Source: Actinomycetota bacterium (GTDB lineage Bacteria > Actinomycetota > Actinomycetes > Propionibacteriales > Nocardioidaceae). Taken from it: DNA of 7,838 bases. The notes beneath the pieces were generated by a model. The model was not told the origin of the DNA, did no database searches, and saw nothing but the letters and a program-made list of their open reading frames with translations. The position numbers and the translations under genes are program-made. The stretch is from contig WLIH01000104.1 of NCBI GenBank assembly GCA_009702305.1, positions 1 through 7,838 on the forward strand, in the 5' to 3' direction. This document shows, one piece after another, positions 5,672 through 7,838 of the stretch (the first letter of the stretch is position 1; each line of letters opens with the position of its first letter).

Positions 5672-6860
5672 GCACGATCAGCGCGTCGCCCTGGCCGCCG
5701 CCGCCGCACAGGGCCGCGGCGCCCACGCCGCCACCGCGACGCTTGAGCTCGAGGGCGAGGTGCAGCACGACGCGGGCACCCGACATGCCGACCGGGTGGC
5801 CGAGCGCGATCGCGCCGCCGTTGACGTTGACCTTGGACTCGTCGAGGCCCAGGCTGCGCGCGGACTCGATGCCGACGGCAGCGAAGGCCTCGTTGAACTC
5901 CACCAGGTCGAGGTCGGTCGGGGCGATGCCCTCCTTGGCGCACGCCTTGGCGGTCGCGTTGGCCGGCTGCATCTGCAGGGTCGAGTCGGGGCCGGCGACC
6001 ATGCCGTGCGCACCGATCTCGGCGAGCCACTCCAGACCGAGCTCCTCGGCCTTGGCCTTGCTCATCACGACGACCGCGCAGGCGCCGTCGGAGATCTGCG
6101 AGGAGGAGCCGGCCGTGATGCTGCCCTCCTTGGCGAACGCCGGGCGCAGCTTGCCGAGCGACTCGGCGGTGGTGTCGCCGCGCACGCCCTCGTCGGCGGT
6201 GATGACGATCGGGTCGCCCTTGCGCTGCGGGATCGAGACCGGGACGACCTCGTCGTCGAAGACGCCGTTCTTCCAGGCGGCCGCGGCCTTCTGGTGCGAC
6301 TGGGCAGCGAACTCGTCCTGCTCCTCGCGGGAGAGGTTGATGCCGGCGGCGTTGCACGCCTCGGTCAGACCGCCCATCGCCTGCTGCGTGGCCTGGTCGA
6401 AGAGCGCGTCGTAGGCCATCGAGTCGACCAGCTTGGCGTCGCCGAACTTGATGCCCTCGCGCGACTTGGGCAGGAAGTGGGGAGCGTTGGTCATCGACTC
6501 CATGCCGCCGGCCACGATGATGTCGGCCTCGCCGGCACGGATCATCTGGTCGGCGGTCGCGATGGCGTTGAGGCCCGAGAGACAGACCTTGTTGATGGTG
6601 ATCGAGGGCACCTGCATCGGCAGGCCGCCGGCGATGCCGGCCGCGCGGGCGGGGTTCTGCCCCGCGCCGGCCAGGATGACCTGACCCATGATCAGGTAGT
6701 CGACCTGGTCACCGCTCACGCCGGCCTTGTCGAGCGCTCCCTTGATGGCCACGCCACCGAGGTCCGCGGCGGACAGGTCCTTGAACCCACCGCTCAGGCG
6801 ACCGATCGGGGTGCGGGCACCGGCAACGATGACGCTGGGCGACTGCGTGGAGTCGGACAT
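5655..6860 (-). CDS. Acetyl-CoA C-acetyltransferase (thiolase, FadA4-type)
   Basis: The product is a 401-residue type II thiolase, a cytoplasmic enzyme condensing two acetyl-CoA to acetoacetyl-CoA or running the reverse cleavage. All active-site features are present: nucleophile Cys93 in KVCLSGLNA, Asn323 in NEAFA, His355 in [11 protein letters not shown], and Cys385 in CGGGGQGDA. Length is standard. From memory it resembles mycobacterial FadA4 and E. coli AtoB. The ATG at 6860 is chosen because GGAGG (6866-6870) lies five bases upstream; an in-frame codon near 6908 would add residues with no family similarity. It leads the minus-strand cluster, and its end overlaps meaB by 17 bases. With ccr divergent to it, a likely role is supplying acetoacetyl-CoA for the ethylmalonyl-CoA pathway or polyhydroxybutyrate; beta-oxidation is the alternative. 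Chain-length preference cannot be read from sequence. Confidence 0.94.
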   Translation of the reverse strand: MSDSTQSPSVIVAGARTPIGRLSGGFKDLSAADLGGVAIKGALDKAGVSGDQVDYLIMGQVILAGAGQNPARAAGIAGGLPMQVPSITINKVCLSGLNAIATADQMIRAGEADIIVAGGMESMTNAPHFLPKSREGIKFGDAKLVDSMAYDALFDQATQQAMGGLTEACNAAGINLSREEQDEFAAQSHQKAAAAWKNGVFDDEVVPVSIPQRKGDPIVITADEGVRGDTTAESLGKLRPAFAKEGSITAGSSSQISDGACAVVVMSKAKAEELGLEWLAEIGAHGMVAGPDSTLQMQPANATAKACAKEGIAPTDLDLVEFNEAFAAVGIESARSLGLDESKVNVNGGAIALGHPVGMSGARVVLHLALELKRRGGGVGAAALCGGGGQGDALIVRVPTS

Positions 6861-6863
6861 GGG

Positions 6864-6870
6864 TTCCTCC
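6864..6870 (-). promoter_or_regulatory. Shine-Dalgarno of the thiolase gene
   Basis: On the minus strand this reads GGAGGAA just before CCC-ATG. It decides between the start at 6860 and a longer frame reaching 6908. Confidence 0.8.
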
Positions 6871-6897
6871 AAGGGTGGCGTGGGGCCGAACGCCGCC

Positions 6898-6914
6898 ACA
6901 TTACTCACGAGTCA
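6898..6914 (-). promoter_or_regulatory. Thiolase promoter -10 with overlapping operator-like dyad
   Basis: On the minus strand TAATGT (6903-6898) fits TANNNT, giving a leader of about 30 bases before the thiolase ATG. It overlaps a dyad, on the plus strand TTACTC-AC-GAGTCA (6901-6914), whose half-sites match in five of six positions. The octamer TTACTCAC recurs upstream of ccr. A repressor site is inferred. Confidence 0.45.
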
Positions 6915-6957
6915 CTTACGGCGCGAGGGGTCGCGACGAGCCGCCGGTGAGGCACAC

Positions 6958-6985
6958 GTCACAACCTGCGCCTGTGCGTTGTGGC
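6958..6985. repeat. Inverted repeat CACAAC-N12-GTTGTG upstream of the epimerase gene
   Basis: CACAAC (6960-6965) and GTTGTG (6978-6983) are perfect reverse complements 12 bases apart; the outermost G6958-C6985 also pairs after one mismatch. The site lies 30-55 bases before the epimerase start and covers a weak -35 candidate. It could be an operator; chance occurrence is possible for six-base arms. Confidence 0.3.
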
Positions 6986-7014
6986 CGGGGCCTGCGGCGT
7001 ACGACGATGGCGCC

Positions 7015-7464
7015 ATGAGCGCAGCCCTCGAGATCCCCGACCACCTCTTCACCGCCATCGACCACGTCGGCATGGCCGTGCCCGACCTGGACGAGGCGAT
7101 CGCCTTCTACCGCGACACGTTCGGCATGACGGTGGCCCACGAGGAGGTCAACGAGGAGCAGGGCGTGCGCGAGGCGATGATGGCCGTCGGCACCTCCGGC
7201 TCCTGCGTGCAGCTGCTCGCGCCGCTGAACGACGCGTCCACGATCGCGAAGTACATCGACCGCAACGGCCCCGGCTGCCAGCAGGTCGCCTATCGCGTCA
7301 CCGACGTCGAGCAGGTCAGCGCGATCCTGCGCGAGCGCGGGCTGCGCCTGCTCTACGACGCTCCGAAGCGCGGCACCTCGGACTCGCGGATCAACTTCGT
7401 GCACCCCAAGGACGCCGGCGGCGTCCTGGTCGAGCTGGTCGAGCCCGCAGCCGCTGCCCACTGA
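7015..7464 (+). CDS. mce: Methylmalonyl-CoA epimerase (VOC family)
   Basis: The product is a 149-residue cytoplasmic epimerase that interconverts the (2R) and (2S) forms of methylmalonyl-CoA, and in related pathways ethylmalonyl-CoA. It has two VOC modules: IDHVGMAVPDLDEAIAFYRDTFGM (15-38) and GPGCQQVAYRVTDVEQVSAIL (85-105). NEEQGVREAMMAVG (46-59) is a typical epimerase segment. Metal-ligand positions are His17, Gln66, Gln90 and Glu140; the third is His in the well-studied Propionibacterium enzyme and Gln here. Length is normal. The ATG at 7015 is chosen by protein similarity. No Shine-Dalgarno precedes it, and TACGAC nine bases upstream is an imperfect leaderless -10. It is divergent from thiolase and 119 bases before ccr on the same strand. 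The symbol follows common use for this epimerase. Confidence 0.9.
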   Translation: MSAALEIPDHLFTAIDHVGMAVPDLDEAIAFYRDTFGMTVAHEEVNEEQGVREAMMAVGTSGSCVQLLAPLNDASTIAKYIDRNGPGCQQVAYRVTDVEQVSAILRERGLRLLYDAPKRGTSDSRINFVHPKDAGGVLVELVEPAAAAH

Positions 7465-7528
7465 GGTGGCGGTCGGCGCCGTGCTGACCAGTCACTGAGA
7501 CCTCACCCACATCGCTCGCGCCGGGAGG

Positions 7529-7545
7529 TTACTCACCGGTATCTT
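7529..7545 (+). promoter_or_regulatory. ccr promoter -10 with overlapping TTACTCAC motif
   Basis: TATCTT (7540-7545) fits TANNNT. It directly follows TTACTCACCGG (7529-7539), whose first eight bases are identical to the motif at the thiolase promoter. The implied leader to the ccr GTG at 7584 is about 30 bases. A shared regulator of thiolase and ccr is inferred. Confidence 0.45.
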
Positions 7546-7563
7546 TCGGGCGGTTCAGCCCGA
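7546..7563 (+). repeat. Small hairpin in the ccr leader
   Basis: TCGGGC (7546-7551) and GCCCGA (7558-7563) make a perfect 6-bp stem with a GGTTCA loop. It lies between the -10 and the Shine-Dalgarno, at or near the 5' end of the expected transcript, where it could stabilise the message. Confidence 0.4.
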
Positions 7564-7572
7564 CCCCGCAAC

Positions 7573-7578
7573 GAGGAG
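7573..7578 (+). promoter_or_regulatory. Shine-Dalgarno of ccr
   Basis: GAGGAG lies five bases before the GTG at 7584 and supports that non-ATG start. Confidence 0.75.
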
Positions 7579-7583
7579 ACCCC

Positions 7584-7838
7584 GTGCAGCACATCTTGGA
7601 TGCCGTCCTGGCCGAGGACGCGACGTCGCAGGACTTCGCCAACCTCGCCCTGCCCGAGTCCTACCGCGCCGTCACGGTGCACAAGGACGAGGTCGACATG
7701 TTCGAGGGCGTGCCCTCGAGGGACAAGGACCCCCGCCAGTCGCTGCACCTCGATGAGGTCGCGATGCCCGAGCTCGGTCCCGGCGAGGCGCTGGTGGCCG
7801 TGATGGCGTCGGCGATCAACTACAACACCGTGTGGACC
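7584..7838 (+). CDS. ccr: Crotonyl-CoA carboxylase/reductase, N-terminal 85 residues (3' end outside window)
   Basis: Ccr reductively carboxylates crotonyl-CoA with NADPH and CO2 to ethylmalonyl-CoA, the signature step of the ethylmalonyl-CoA pathway and a source of polyketide extender units. Only the start is in the window: MQHILDAVLAEDATSQDF, then LPESYRAVTVHKDEVDMF, RDKDPRQSLHLDEV and LGPGEALVAVMASAINYNTVWT. These match the N-terminus of Streptomyces Ccr as I remember it and mark the start of the GroES-like domain of the MDR reductase fold. The nucleotide-binding and CO2-binding residues lie outside. The GTG start has a good GAGGAG five bases upstream. The gene follows the epimerase gene by 119 bases, with its own promoter signals. 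Frame is open to the window edge. Confidence 0.93.
   Translation, partial: MQHILDAVLAEDATSQDFANLALPESYRAVTVHKDEVDMFEGVPSRDKDPRQSLHLDEVAMPELGPGEALVAVMASAINYNTVWT

Noticed and set aside
6861..6908. Longer thiolase N-terminus from about 6908
   Set aside because: The extra residues have no family similarity, and the start at 6860 has a strong GGAGG at good spacing; the -10 candidate lies inside the extension.
5277..6950. Long plus-strand open frame (557 codons) opposite the thiolase and meaB
   Set aside because: It is Arg/Gly/Asp/Val-rich with no recognisable domain. It is opposite strongly conserved thiolase and MeaB sequence and is explained by GC-rich codon bias leaving few stops.
7489..7497. 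CAGTCACTG short palindrome after the epimerase gene as a terminator
   Set aside because: The 4-bp arms are too short, and no convincing hairpin was found between the epimerase stop and the ccr promoter.

Overview
This is a high-GC, gene-dense stretch of bacterial chromosome. Codon use (GC-rich third positions), leaderless TANNNT-type promoters and the gene set all suggest an actinobacterium. The proteins read most like Nocardioides or other Propionibacteriales, but that genus-level guess is inference. The order glgB, thioredoxin-TPR protein, FadA4-type thiolase, methylmalonyl-CoA epimerase resembles, from memory, the Rv1322A-Rv1326c neighbourhood of Mycobacterium tuberculosis. Here extra genes (nudix, eamA, lysR, a VOC gene, meaB, ccr) are interleaved. 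Every stretch over 300 bases carries a gene, and I see no mobile element, CRISPR array, tRNA or rRNA.

Left part (1-3185): the 3' end of a glycogen branching enzyme gene (glgB), then a Nudix hydrolase with a GNAT-like N-terminal segment and its own leaderless promoter. Convergent to it is an EamA-type exporter gene. This gene is divergent from a LysR regulator across a 72-base intergenic region rich in inverted repeats, a classic regulator-target pair. The exporter/Nudix junction has overlapping, mutually exclusive hairpins. The lysR end is closed by a perfect 25-bp inverted repeat.

Right part (3189-7838): a minus-strand cluster reads thiolase, meaB, a VOC-family gene, then a cysteine-free thioredoxin/TPR protein (CnoX/YbbN-like), with an overlap or only short gaps between genes. 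Divergent from it are a methylmalonyl-CoA epimerase gene and the start of crotonyl-CoA carboxylase/reductase (ccr). Together these fit acyl-CoA and ethylmalonyl-CoA/methylmalonyl-CoA metabolism: thiolase makes or splits acetoacetyl-CoA, Ccr makes ethylmalonyl-CoA, the epimerase inverts the C2 centre, and MeaB protects the B12-dependent mutase. The mutase itself is not in the window and may lie beyond ccr. The thiolase and ccr upstream regions share the octamer TTACTCAC, a candidate common operator.

I do not see a wholly novel system. The best leads are the long terminator-like palindrome that supplies the lysR stop codon, the alternative hairpins at 1252-1302, the second VOC protein with altered metal ligands inside the meaB cluster, and the shared TTACTCAC motif.
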